64,000 nt of DNA from Avena insularis. Taxonomy: Eukaryota; Streptophyta; Magnoliopsida; Poales; Poaceae. Position 1 is the stretch's first letter, and every line of letters begins with the position of its first letter. A model generated the notes under the pieces. That model saw only the letters and a program-made list of their open reading frames with translations. It was not told the DNA's origin and did no database searches. The stretch lies in assembly GCA_023614405.1 (NCBI GenBank), contig CM042684.1, positions 471,767,650 to 471,831,649 on the forward strand. Reading direction: 5' to 3'. This document shows positions 1 to 10,506 of this stretch, one piece after another. The translations under genes were made by a program, and so were the position numbers.

Positions 1-1459
1 AGTATTTGAGAACAACCCCTCTTTGTTCAAATGACTATTTTCTAAGAGACCACCCTCCCCTCTCTCTACTTGGATGACTGCTCTCTTTTCACTAGCCTTG
101 AGAAGACCCCCTTTATTCCATGATGCAATGGATCTTTTCTATCACCTATATATGCCTCTGATGGGCATAATCATGGCCACCACCTCTCCTAGCCCTCTAC
201 CCTTCACGCTCTTCTTCCGGCTGTGTAACTCCTTTCATTGTTTTCTCTCGGAGACGACTGGTTGGTGATCATAGTTTGAAGAAGATCGGGATGGGAAAAA
301 AGCCGCTGATCTTCCTCGTGCTTTGTCCACATGTCTTGACACCCTCAATTGATCTGTCCAGGAGATACCTGGAGGTGTCAGACATATGGACAAAGAAAAT
401 GGGAAGAATCACCATTGCCTAGGATGTGTAGAAAATCTGCTCATCTTCCATGCGCTCTGCCCGTATGTATCGGCACCATCAAGATCTCTCTCTGGGAGAG
501 ACCTGGAATGTGTCGGACATATTGACAAAGCAAAGGAGCAGAATCACCGTTTCCCAAGATAGACATAGAAGCCACACGGAAGGGCAGAATCATCGGAACC
601 AAGAATGGGCGAATCCAAGCCAAGCGGTGGGGCCATCGTTGCAATGAAGTGTTTGGTCGTCATAGGAACTTGCCGCTATAGATGAGGACAAAGAGGAGGA
701 GGAGAAGCATATATTGTATATTTAGTTAGTTTAGGTTTCTAAGTACAATTTACTTCTTTTTATCTTAAATTATGTTAGTAGTTTGTATGAGATCTAGTTT
801 AATTAAGTTGAAATGGTGTTTGCAACTGGTTCCCTTTTATTTTTATTTTCATGGAAACACAGAAGCTAAGATTAAAAGTTAACACACAAGGTGGTTAACA
901 CAATCAATAGTGGACAAGCCATCAATAGAGCGGTCAAATAGGCCATTGGGGCATCATCGTACCGAAACAATTGAAGGAAAATAGGTCATTGCACTAGCAG
1001 GTCCACTATCAGCATTTTGCAGGTCACACTCATGTCATAATCTACGCCTGGTAACGGTCAAAGTCCTTGACTCAACAAAAACGCTCTATGTGGGTATTCA
1101 CGAGGTTGGGCTAAAGGGAGGAGGGCAACAGTGAGGAGTGTTTCGAGCGGTGGTCAAAATTGAGTACAGCAAGCCTTAGTGGTGCACCAAACAAGTTATC
1201 CCTTGAGAATATGATGGAGGAAATTGGGTATGAGATGCAAGGTAGGATATCTACACACTATTGCATCCCACTATTGACTGAATAATAATGGACTAAGACA
1301 GATAAGGGATGAACATGATACCAGCGCAATGGAAAATTTTGGGCCACTTGGCAAGCATTACATAAGTGTATGTATGGACCACGATGATTCCATTTGGTGC
1401 CATAATTTGGATGATGTAGTACATTATCCTATTGCTGATGTCTCTCTAGTGATCAGCCT
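1..1459. other. Intergenic DNA, no gene recognised
   Basis: Apart from the paired hairpins listed separately at 321-530, no coding pattern, TIR or LTR is recognisable here. Short open frames near 74-647 do not resemble a known family. The stretch directly precedes the Mutator transposase relic and may include decayed parts of that element, but no terminal inverted repeat was found. Confidence 0.5.
306..560. repeat. Tandem pair of imperfect hairpins
   Basis: Two related blocks of about 130 bp follow each other (starting near 306 and 439). Each folds on itself. In the first, CTTTGTCCACATGTC at 321-335 pairs with GACATATGGACAAAG at 381-395, extended by GACACC/GGTGTC. In the second, CTCTGCCCGTATGTA near 455 pairs with GGACATATTGACAAAG near 515-530. 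This could be a decayed foldback MITE that duplicated, or a hairpin-transcript locus; the sequence alone does not decide. Confidence 0.55.
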
Positions 1460-3698
1460 ATGAGGCATAGAAGTAGAGAAATAGAAAATGATGCAAGAAG
1501 TCATGTGGATGATGCCCCTATACCAATTCAAGTTGTTTATCAAGGGCAATGTGAAGAGGGGTCAAGGAAGCATGGAGTGAGGACAAGAGGAACACAAAGG
1601 ATGGGTATCAACACTAAAGAGGAAGAAGAAGCAAGCAGTAAGGAAGAAGAAGCAAGCAACAAGGAAGAAGATGCAGAGTTTGAAATTGTTGATTCTGAAT
1701 ATGCAATTAGTGAGGATGATGATGATTTATATGCTTATAATGTAGATGATGAGTACAAGGATATGATGAAGAATGTGAAAGGAAAATACAAGGCTAAAGG
1801 TGATATTAATGCAGTTAGGGAACAATTTCCAGACGCAAAACACATGTTTTGTGTGAGGAACATGTGCTAGAACTTCCAACAGCATTTTCAAAGTGATGCA
1901 CTCAGAAACCATTTGTGGATAGTTGCAAGGAGTATTACTTCTATGAGGTATGAGAAGAACATGGAGCACATGAAGACGTTAAATGCTAATGCATATGTTT
2001 GGCTAGAAAATTTGGATCTAAAGACCTAAGTGAGGGCATTTCACAATGACCTACCAAAGTTTGATATAATGTTAAACATCAATTGTGAAGTGTTTAACAA
2101 CTACCATTCATCATGCTTGTCTCTCTTATTTGTCTCTCTTGTGCTCACTAGAACTTAGATGATATGCTTTAGTTACGTATGTTCTTCTCCTTTGTCTGTA
2201 GGTACATTTTAGAAGCAAGGGAGATACTAGTGCTCACCATGTTTTATAGGATAAAAGATCAAACAATGACTAGACATTACACTAACAAGAACAAATCAAT
2301 AGATTGTCTAGTCCCTTTAGGCCCAAAGATACAAAAAAACTAGACAAGAAAATTGAACTCTCAAACAACAGCTTTGTAGAATGAGCGGGTGATGTCCTTT
2401 TAAAAGTTAGAGAAATCTTGAGCTCAACTCCTATTGGTACATAGTTGACCTTCAAGCTCATACATGCACATGCAATAGATGGGGAAAAGAGTAACATTCC
2501 TAGCCCCTCTTGCATGAGGAAGGAAGACTAGAACCCTCAAGATTTTGTCCACAAAGGTTACATCCTTGAAATGTATAATAAAGCCTATGGCAATATTGTA
2601 TATCCATGCAAGGATAAGACTAAAAGGGTGAAGATAAATGGGACACCAATTTTTCCTCCTGGTTACAATAAGCATGTTGGAAGGCCAACTAGATGCATAA
2701 GAAGATCTCCATTTGAAGTTGATGCAAGGGGTGGAGGAAAGAGAATGACTAGGCATGGGATCATCATGCATTGTTCATACCAGGGTCAACATGATCACAA
2801 CATTTCAGGATGCAAGTGAAGGAAAGAAGGGTTCCCACCACCTAATGCAAAAATTTGTGCCTCCACCACTAGAACGAGAACTTATCATGACAAAGGTACA
2901 ATTTTTTAACTGTGTATGAATTTTGACCTTAATCTAATCTTGCTTGAAAAAGTGACAGCTAGGAAAACCATTTCAATGCAATAAGTGTTGATGATAGTGT
3001 TGTTAACATCATGTTTCAATAGGTAAACATCATGCACTTAATATTCCACTTATATCAATTTTATTGTTAAACAAATCTTTCACTTAATCTTCAACTTAGC
3101 TGAATATTTTGTTGTTAAATGAATCATGTACCAGACACTTCAATGCGGATGACTTATGCCTACGGATACAAGTACAAGGCCAATTCCAGAGTCAGCCTTC
3201 GTCTCAAACATCCAAAGAACATTTTATCAACCACATACAAGGCAACCGACAGTAATGCAAGGTGAACTAGCTCAACAATTACAAGCTATGCAATAATAGA
3301 TGAACACACAAAATTGAGGGCAATAGGAATTCCATACTGGAGGCAAGATATACAGCAACATTGAGGATAGCTGATGAATAGAAAGTGCTAGGAAGAAGCT
3401 TGAGCAAGAGTGGAGAAAAGTTGAGCAAGGACAAGCCAAAGCAATGGAAGATGCAGAAAGAAGGGAGAAGAGAAGATATGATGCTAGACTTAATAAAAAG
3501 GGTATAGATTAGACTAAGAAGATAAGTTCATATACCAAGTAAGTGATAGCTGAGAAGAGCAAAAAGAAGCTGCTAAGGAGGTAGAGAAGAAAGTTGTTGT
3601 TGAGAAGAAGGATGTAGAGAAGAAAGCTGTAGCTAATAATAACAAAGCAGAGAAGAAACCAGGATCTATTAAAGAGAAAGATACTCTAAAGAACTAAG
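1460..3698 (+). pseudogene. Mutator-like (MULE) transposase remnant
   Basis: The frame starting at 1460 has an acidic Glu/Asp-rich stretch and then a segment resembling the central part of plant MuDR-type transposases (AKHMFCVRNMC, then after a stop NFQQHFQSDALRNHLW). Further relics follow in shifting frames: WLENLDLKT near 2000, CEVFNNY near 2090, and 2571-2819 encoding YNKAYGNIVYP, KHVGRPTRCIRRSPFE and a final C-x-x-x-G-H-x-x-x-x-C-like knuckle (QGQHDHNISGCK), as in the SWIM/zinc-knuckle tail of these proteins. Lys/Glu-rich coding-like DNA at 3380-3698 may be the C-terminal tail. Stops and frameshifts rule out a functional enzyme. No TIR or 9-bp target duplication was identified, so the element limits are unknown. 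Confidence 0.75.
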
Positions 3699-4272
3699 AA
3701 GATCTGAAGTTGTTGTTGGTCTGCATAAATGTCAAATTCATATGCAAAGGCAAGATGAAGATTTTTTTTACCAAAAAGGGCCAAGAAATTTAACATGTTT
3801 GATGATCTTAGATGAACTCATCTAAATGTGCCAGATTAAGCTAAATCTTTGTTCAATGTATCGATCTAATTTCTACCTATTTTGGGGGTTGTGCACTTTT
3901 GGATGTGGCGATGGATATGCTAGAATGAAATGTCATCTTGTCAAATTTTGCTACTATATTCAGAACCTTCCTAGAAGTTTATCTTGTACTCTAAGGTTGA
4001 TCTTTTAAATATGTTATCTGTATCTACCATTCTATGTCATTTGCACCATGTTGTTACTGTCTTGTCAATATAATTGTTTTGTCAATATAACTGTTAGTTG
4101 TGGCAGAGACAAACAATCACTTTTGACCATACACAACAACACCAAACACAATATACGAGATACCTTCATTCATAGATGATACCTAGAATGTTACAATCTT
4201 CACTGACAAAATATCACAACCATTAGTACCATCTACTTCACTTACAAAAGGTCACAACTACCGGTATAAATC

Positions 4273-5004
4273 TAGGGCTGGTCCTGAAATTTAGGGTGCC
4301 TGGGGCGAATCTAAAATTTGGGGACCCTATTATATTTTATTTTGATATACATGTATGAAATAAAAATGCTTCAAGTGTACCCAATTGCAATATTCATATA
4401 GAAATAACAATGTTTATGTTTTACCTTAATTTTTTCTCCGCACCGAGGTTTAGACTTTCCATGCAGCGTAACTGGTTAACCACACTGAAAATAAGAAACA
4501 AAACTTACTAATCACTAACCAGAACTAGAATTAGGACACACACTAGTAGCCAAATCCGTAGAAAATTAGCAACATATCACAAATGTTAAATGTTTGGATA
4601 ATTGTTACCTTCTAAGCATACCATACCATGCTAGGGTTAGAACCAACATTTATCGTTTGAAAATGAAGGAAGGAGCAACAACGATTTGCGAGCGAGCGAG
4701 ACCAGAGGTTAGAGGCGTACACTTGAATCTCTGTTTCTGATTGAGACGAAAATATGAAAAGTTACGGTACGGAAAGGCCGAAGGAGAGTTTCTAGGTATG
4801 GTAAAGTGCACGGACACACATCCTAGTATCTAAATTGAAAATAGGAAATGAAAGGACCTTATGCAAAAGTGGAAATGCACAACTGCTAGTATCCTGTATT
4901 TTCCACGATGTATACTAACCAATATATAGAGCATATGTCTGGGGACCCTATATTTTTGGGCATGGGGAGGCCACCCCTCGATACCCCCTGAAGGGCCAGC
5001 CCTG
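4273..5004. mobile_element. hAT-like non-autonomous element (732 bp)
   Basis: The ends are inverted: TAGGGCTGGTCCTGA at the left and AGGGCCAGCCCTG at the right, matching the CAGGG...CCCTG ends usual for hAT elements. It is flanked by an 8-bp duplication with one mismatch, TATAAATC at 4265-4272 and CATAAATC at 5005-5012. The interior is AT-rich without a transposase, so it would depend on an enzyme supplied in trans. Target length and terminal bases support hAT; the mismatch suggests age. Confidence 0.75.
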
Positions 5005-5012
5005 CATAAATC

Positions 5013-6262
5013 CACTATTCATTACAATAGTACCAATTGGCAGTACTACTTCACTTTAGCAATTATCAGAACACTACAAGCACTACAAACTACTGAACAT
5101 TAGTCATTTCTTCATGATATGCAGAACAAAGACCAAACCGGCCAAGCTAACTACAATCTTCAGCATAAACACTACTTATTTGAGTAGCCAAACCACTGAG
5201 CTAAAGTTCTTTCATCAGCATCTCATGTTGTCCAGGGGATGTTGCTGCAAATTTTCCTACCTAAGCTTTAGCTCTTCCCTCCTGTCCTCTGCCCACCCTA
5301 GTGCTTCTACAACAAGATCTCCTTGAAAAATGTTGTTATCAATCATATAACATACATATTTTAGCTCTCAGTGCCAAAAATTGCAACCACGTCGTACAAT
5401 ACCCATTCAAAATCGATCAAACTCAGACCAAATTGAAGAACAAATTGAAGAATGGTGCAATTATTTACTTCAAAATCACAAGATTTCTCAAATTAACAAA
5501 GGCACTGATCTTACCCCATGCTTGTGACACTTTTAGAAGACCCCACCTATCGTGCTCCTTCGTTAAGGACCGGGATAGCTTCACATGCGACCATAGTCAG
5601 GGCACACGATGACAGGAATGAAGGGGCCCCAGCGGTGCTACGCGGAAAGGGAGGAGCTTGTCATCGACATCATGGGAGCGAAGAAACTCCGGTTGCGGCG
5701 GACAAATGCCAGCTGCGACATACTAGCTACAACAGCAGTAGAACAAAGAGAAGCGGTTGGCTAGGGTTCTAACTAGACAAGAAAAGGATTGGAGAATTCT
5801 GCGCGACAAGACATAGGGGTAATTGTCCAGTTGATTTGCAAAAAGACCCATACTTCCATTGGCAAATTTCACTTAACACCCACTTGCACCTCCCGACAAC
5901 GCCACACAAGGCGCTCCTACACGCATACAACAGTGTACGCTGGGACGTGACCATCGATAGGACAACTCCACGTATTTGAGCACCGTAAGTCACGTATTCC
6001 GAAGGTGGACGATCATATCGCGCAAGGGTTGCAAGTTTGGTTACCGTGGATGAATTTTACTCTTTTTAAAAGTTACGGTCCCAAAGATTTTAGGGGCGAG
6101 GGAGGAAATTTTTGGCTCCCAGGTATATATCTTTTTTTTTGACTTTTTAAAATTCCATGGTACATAGCACCCAGGTTATCACTATAATACTCCGGATAGT
6201 TTACCCATTCAGGTCAAAGTGCATTCTGAAGATAAAGCAAGACTTCAGATCCCACAGCGCCA
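5013..6262. other. Intergenic DNA, no gene recognised
   Basis: Short open frames occur on both strands (for example 5301-5772 and 5769-5993) but none has a recognisable domain, codon bias or splice context. The moderately GC-rich patch at 5560-5770 could be an eroded gene fragment; nothing identifies it. Confidence 0.4.
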
Positions 6263-6509
6263 CTTCCTCTGTTCCAAAAGTTTCAGTTTTATGTTAAGTC
6301 AAACTACTTTAAGTTTGACCAGCTTTATAAAAAATGCATCAATATATGGAACACCAATTTAGTTTTATTAGATCTATCATGCAACATATTTTCATATTAT
6401 ATAGACTGGGCGTTGTAAATATTGATAACTTTTCTTTAAATCCAGTCAAGTTTAAAAAAGTTTAACTTGGGAGAAACTAGAATTTCAACTAGTTTGGAAC
6501 GGAAGGAGT
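6263..6509. mobile_element. Stowaway-like MITE
   Basis: A CTTCCTCTGTTCC end at the left and GGAACGGAAGGAG at the right form imperfect terminal inverted repeats. Internal arms also pair (TTAAGTCAAACTACTTTAAGTTTGACC against a Thr/Lys-neutral AT-rich arm near 6440-6475). Length of about 250 bp and the CTCCCTCCGTTCC-type end are typical of Triticeae Stowaway (Mariner-derived) MITEs. No coding capacity. Confidence 0.75.
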
Positions 6510-6521
6510 ACATGATAGATA

Positions 6522-6818
6522 CTCTCTTCTTTTAAAATATAAGATATTTTAGTTTTGTGAAAAGAGTGTATCTAAACGTCTTTTAGTACGTAGGTTCACT
6601 CCAAAGCTAAATGAACCTACACATTAAGGCCCGCTTGTTTTGTTGTTTGACTTACAGATCAGATCCATAATATACGAAGTATGCTGTGGTTTTAGTGGGA
6701 CCTAGATAAGTCCGTAATATTTACGCCGCTAAAACCAGGGAACCAAGCGCGGCCTAAAAGGGTTTAGATACATTTCTTTCACAAAGCTAAAACATCTTAT
6801 ATTTTAAAACGGAGGGAG
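6522..6818. mobile_element. Stowaway MITE split by a nested MITE
   Basis: Left end CTCTCTTCTTTTAAAATA and right end TATTTTAAAACGGAGGGAG are inverted repeats flanked by TA. The two halves pair (AAGATATTTTAG at the left, CTAAAACATCTT at the right). The hairpin is interrupted at 6628-6754 by a second element with its own target duplication. Without the insert the MITE is about 167 bp, the same class as those at 8861-9029 and 21675-21835. Confidence 0.85.
6628..6754. mobile_element. Nested Tourist/PIF-type MITE (127 bp)
   Basis: Terminal repeats GGCCCGCTTGTTT (left) and AACCAAGCGCGGCC (right) are inverted copies of each other, and the flanking TAA at 6625-6627 and 6755-6757 is the 3-bp target duplication expected for PIF/Harbinger elements. 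It lies inside a Stowaway MITE, so it is the younger of the two. Confidence 0.8.
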
Positions 6819-6822
6819 TAGT

Positions 6823-7849
6823 AACAAACCCTAGACCAGCGTACGCCATAATGGTCCATGGTTCTTCTACTCCCTCCGATTGCATGCTGTTCCAAAAACA
6901 TATTAATGCATTCAAAGTTAAGGACATATAGGGTTGCTGTCATGTCGCTGTTGACTGTCGTTCCATGCTGAAATTCCGAGGAATCAAGTCATTCTACTGA
7001 AATTCAACAGGAGAACAAGCAAAGAAAAAAATTACAAACTTTTTCGCCCAAGACTTTTGCCTAACAAACACAACTTCTCATTGCATTCCCCAAAAAATGA
7101 GAATTCAGGAAACTACCACCCTAAATTTCCCAGTCCTCCAAAACAACTCTCATCTGACAATTTGGAGATACCTGCAAAGCAAAATGTAAACTTGAGTCTC
7201 ACCGATCTCTTTGTCATGATTCTAAAAAATAAGTAAACACTACAGGCATCTGAATAGTGGTATGGAGAGAACAGGTGACATAAACAAGATATATTGTTTC
7301 TCTTTTCCTTTATTCTTGTGCTCAATCAAAATAGAAGTAAACATAAACATGAGTTCAGAAGTAGACAACAGCACGAGCAGATTCCCATTCATATTGCTTT
7401 TGGACAATTACGAAAATGAGATGCCATCTGTGCACTGCAACATGCTTAATTTTTTATTTGCTATTCGATGCAAATTACAACATGGTCGTGTTACAAAAGT
7501 AGCAAGAGCATGGTTCAGTTGAGGCAAGATCAGTTGGTGATGATATTTCTCAATCAGAAAAGTATGATGTATGGTCATAACGAAAATGTTAGGCATCTGT
7601 TGAACTCCATAGCCTTTATGATGTTTCACACCCCAAGTTTGAACTTTGTACTAATAATTCATGCTTGGTAAATCAGAAAAGTATCCTTGGGTAGACTTTC
7701 GCATCCGGCAGATGTATGCACATAATAGTACTTATTTTCCCAACAAACACATTGTAGACATACTAAGAGAGATGTGCTGTACTGAATAATACAGAAACAA
7801 GGAGAGATAGCTATGAGAATGTACCGCATCACGAATTAGCTGGCGCATT
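6823..7849. other. Downstream flank of DUF1618 gene A
   Basis: No gene is seen. A one-sided CTCCCTCCGATTGC Stowaway-type end lies near 6870. The segment near 7475-7550 (ACAACATGGTC and the following bases) weakly resembles the 3' flank of gene B at 17128-17200, fitting an old segmental duplication that carried the DUF1618 gene and its downstream DNA. Confidence 0.45.
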
Positions 7850-7950
7850 TCATTTCATCAGTTCTACTTCTACATGGAAAGTCCCCCTTTTGGCAGTCTC
7901 CTTTTCGACAGTGGTCTTCTTGCTCCAACCTTCAACCATGCAAGCAAGAA
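7850..7950 (-). pseudogene. Relic last exon of DUF1618 gene A
   Basis: On the minus strand an AAG acceptor at 7951-7953 is followed by 101 nt that read, in the phase left by the old exon-1 donor, VLACMVEGWSKKTTVEKE and on to a TGA at 7850-7852. It matches in position, length and opening (VL-x-x-M) the last exons of gene B (17742-17854) and gene C (29433-29545). It is separated from the old exon-1 donor at 8779/8780 by an intron of about 830 bp. A transcript would reach it only by reading through the disrupted end of exon 1. Confidence 0.6.
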
Positions 7951-8223
7951 CTTAAACAATTATAACATGGTACACATTTCTCTGTATATTGCGCATGTGT
8001 TGAAATGGCAACAGGAACGAATCATTAAATAGGTTATAGTAATTAGATGAATAAAGTGCATATAAACATTCAAATATCCAGTCATAGCAATAACAAAAAA
8101 ATACCACATTACATAGGCTGCTCTGATCCGCAATACTGGTGCAGTGACATAATGGAGGCATTGGTATACATGTAGCAGGTACGACAACACAACACAGAGA
8201 AGTATCAGGGTAGCCTTTATCTA

Positions 8224-8346
8224 CTCCCTCCGACCCATATTAGTTGACTTGGATTTTTCTAGGTTTGGATGTATCTAGTACTAAAACATGTCTAGATACA
8301 TCCGAATCTAGATAAATTCGAGTCAACTAATATGGGTCGGAGGGAG
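8224..8346. mobile_element. Stowaway MITE in the gene A intron
   Basis: Near-perfect inverted ends CTCCCTCCGACCCATATT and AATATGGGTCGGAGGGAG, flanked by TA at 8222-8223 and 8347-8348. The 123-bp element forms a nearly full-length hairpin. It lies between the relic exon 2 and exon 1 of gene A. Confidence 0.92.
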
Positions 8347-8860
8347 TACAATGAAAGTTCTGTTTTCTCGATGTACACATAAATCCAATAAAATTCACAG
8401 AGATGGGTGTTCACAAGTGGCTGCCACTAGGATGAGAGGTGGCGTGTTTTGATGACATTTAAAATTTGCAGAGCCAGACGATAGACATGAACAGAGACTA
8501 GAACTAACTCGGCCTTTCACTTAGCTTGAATCCTTCTACAGCCTGTTCTTCCTATCTTGAATGTATTTCTATCTAGTACTGGTGGATCACAATGAAAAGG
8601 CTCAAGTACTTCCCCAAAGTCACCTCAAAATTTCCCTAATTTCCCCAAATTCTAGAAGAAGTTGTGTACAGAGGACCCTGCATAAGCCTCCAAGACTCTA
8701 CACACATAATTTCAGGAGACACGTTGAATAATAAACTCGTCTTCAGAACTTCCATAACTCAAACAGATGCGAATGTTACCTGCATATGGAATTTGGCTTG
8801 ATTCCAGCCACGTTGGGAGCACACATGGTAGGAGGGGGAAGTCTGGTAGAGCAACGTCTA

Positions 8861-9029
8861 CTTCCTCCGTTTCAAAATATAAGATGTTTTAGGTTTGTGA
8901 AACAAATGTATCTAGACTTGTTTTAGTACATAGGTTCACTCAACTTAGGGGTGAATCTACACACTAAAAGAAGTCTAGATTCATTTTCTTCACAAACCTA
9001 AAACATCTTATATTTTGAAACGGAGGGAG
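8861..9029. mobile_element. Stowaway MITE inserted in the gene A coding exon
   Basis: Inverted ends CTTCCTCCGTTTCAAAAT and ATTTTGAAACGGAGGGAG with TA duplicated at 8859-8860 and 9030-9031. Removing the element and one TA restores a continuous frame on the minus strand that joins RSRLD to VALPDFPLLPCVLPTW, the counterpart of the LLVPCVLPTWLES tail of gene B. The MITE therefore landed in coding sequence. Confidence 0.9.
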
Positions 9030-9052
9030 TAGACGAGACCTCCCAGTTATCT

Positions 9053-10162
9053 TCATATTAACACGCCAAGAAGTTGGTCGCCGCAGATGAGGTACACGAC
9101 ATTGGCATTCAGTGGGTCAATGGCACCAATCCCCGGCATCTCCTCCAAGGGTACCAAACGGCGGTGTTCATCCTCCCAAATTGGGGTGAACGCCACCTCG
9201 TGGTCCAGCGTCCAGGAGCTGCCCCCTTCATCGAGCGAGAATGAGCTGATCACATAGGGCTCCTCCTTGGACACCTCGACGTACCGCATCTTCCCCTCGC
9301 TGACCCCCATGCGCCGGGAGCTGCCCAGTGTCCTCACTAACACCACGCCCTCCAGATCAGGCAGCACGCTCCCTCTCGGCAGCTCGACGAATCGGAGCTC
9401 CGGCCGGTCGCTGAGCGGGTCGACCGAGATGGCACCCCAGCTCTCGTCGATCCACCACAGGCGGTCGCCGAAGGCCACCACGGCGTTGTCGATGTCCATC
9501 CGCCTCCTAGCCGGCAAAGGGGACGGCAAGCCCACCACTTTCTCCCACTTCCCTGTCTCCGAGAGAAACCGCCGCATGACGAAGCCCTCCTTCTCCCTGC
9601 TTCCGGCAGTAAACATCTCGGCAACCGCGTACCTATCAGGCGGCCCGTGCCCGCCTTCGGACTGGGTGAGGAGGCCGAGGTGGCGGTAGGTGGAGGTCCT
9701 CTTGGTGCCGTCGAGGTCCGGCAGGCGGTACAGCTCGCCGCTGAGCGGGTTGCAGACGAAGCGAACCACTTCCGGGTTCATCTCCGTGCCGGACCAGGAC
9801 AGGTTGCGCATCAGGGATGAGAAGGAGTGCGCGTGGTCGGCGAGGGCGGGGGCGTCGAGGCGGGCTTCGCAGAAGCGTAGGAGGAGGAAGCCGTCGGAGC
9901 TCGTGGCGGCGACCTGGCCCGAGACGTACCCGCCCTTGCTGGTTTCGGGGTCCGGGAGGCGGCGCGGGTGGACGAAGTGGGCGGGGACGGTGAGGTTGGT
10001 GACGGACGGGGGCTCGTCGGCGGGGAAGGACACGCGCGGCGCCGCCCACCCGGACTCGTCCACCGAGGTAAGCTGGATCAGGGCCCACGGCGGGCGCGAG
10101 GCGGCCGTGGAGACGGAGCGGTGGAGGCCGCCGGCGACGGCGCTGGATAGGCAGCGGAGCAT
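9053..10162 (-). CDS. DUF1618 protein A, C-terminally truncated
   Basis: This open frame gives 369 residues starting at an ATG aligned with those of the paralogues (MLRCLSSA, compare MSLLLRR in B and MLRSLAA in C). The shared body follows: TAASRPPWA, a variable Ala/Pro-rich part, RFVCNPLSGELYRLPD, GLLTQSEGG, then the DUF1618 core VMRRFLSETGKWE, VAFGDRLWWIDESWGA, VELPRGSVLP, MGVSEGKMRYVEVS and ISSFSLDEGGSSWTL. DUF1618 proteins are a grass-expanded family of unknown biochemical function. The Arg/Ser/Ala-rich N-terminus could be an organelle presequence, which is an inference. The frame breaks at GVLI*: where B has VDMAKGK, a small indel before MKITGR shifts the frame, and a Stowaway MITE sits 23 bp further on. 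The protein loses roughly the last 70 residues, so the locus is either a truncated gene or a young pseudogene. A start at 10348 is possible but lies upstream of the conserved Met. Confidence 0.75.
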   Translation of the reverse strand: MLRCLSSAVAGGLHRSVSTAASRPPWALIQLTSVDESGWAAPRVSFPADEPPSVTNLTVPAHFVHPRRLPDPETSKGGYVSGQVAATSSDGFLLLRFCEARLDAPALADHAHSFSSLMRNLSWSGTEMNPEVVRFVCNPLSGELYRLPDLDGTKRTSTYRHLGLLTQSEGGHGPPDRYAVAEMFTAGSREKEGFVMRRFLSETGKWEKVVGLPSPLPARRRMDIDNAVVAFGDRLWWIDESWGAISVDPLSDRPELRFVELPRGSVLPDLEGVVLVRTLGSSRRMGVSEGKMRYVEVSKEEPYVISSFSLDEGGSSWTLDHEVAFTPIWEDEHRRLVPLEEMPGIGAIDPLNANVVYLICGDQLLGVLI

Positions 10163-10506
10163 TTTGGCGATTGGCGTGGTAGATTCTAGAGCGGAGGAGG
10201 GTTCCGGTGTGGGGTTTGGGGCGGAGGCTCTCTGACAGCAGTGGCAGGGCCAAGAGTGTCGTGGACTTGTTCCACGGAATGCGCTTTCTTGCTTTCTGAG
10301 CTTTGACCCAGCTGTCTGTTCGAATTCGGTCCATTGTGAAACGAACACGAGCGGTGGATTCGAATCAAGAAAGCAAATTGCATAAACCCATTACGAATTC
10401 ACCATGAGACAGGTTGATTGGAACTACCGGTTTTGTTGATATTTCACAGAAAATCGTTATTAATCGGCTAAAAAGAGTGACATAATGGATAAAGCATTGT
10501 TATTTA

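Noticed and set aside
9267..10235. Plus-strand and other-frame ORFs across the DUF1618 exons (also at 18443-19832 and 30236-31372)
   Set aside because: High GC creates long antisense frames; only the minus-strand frame has the DUF1618 blocks shared by all three paralogues.
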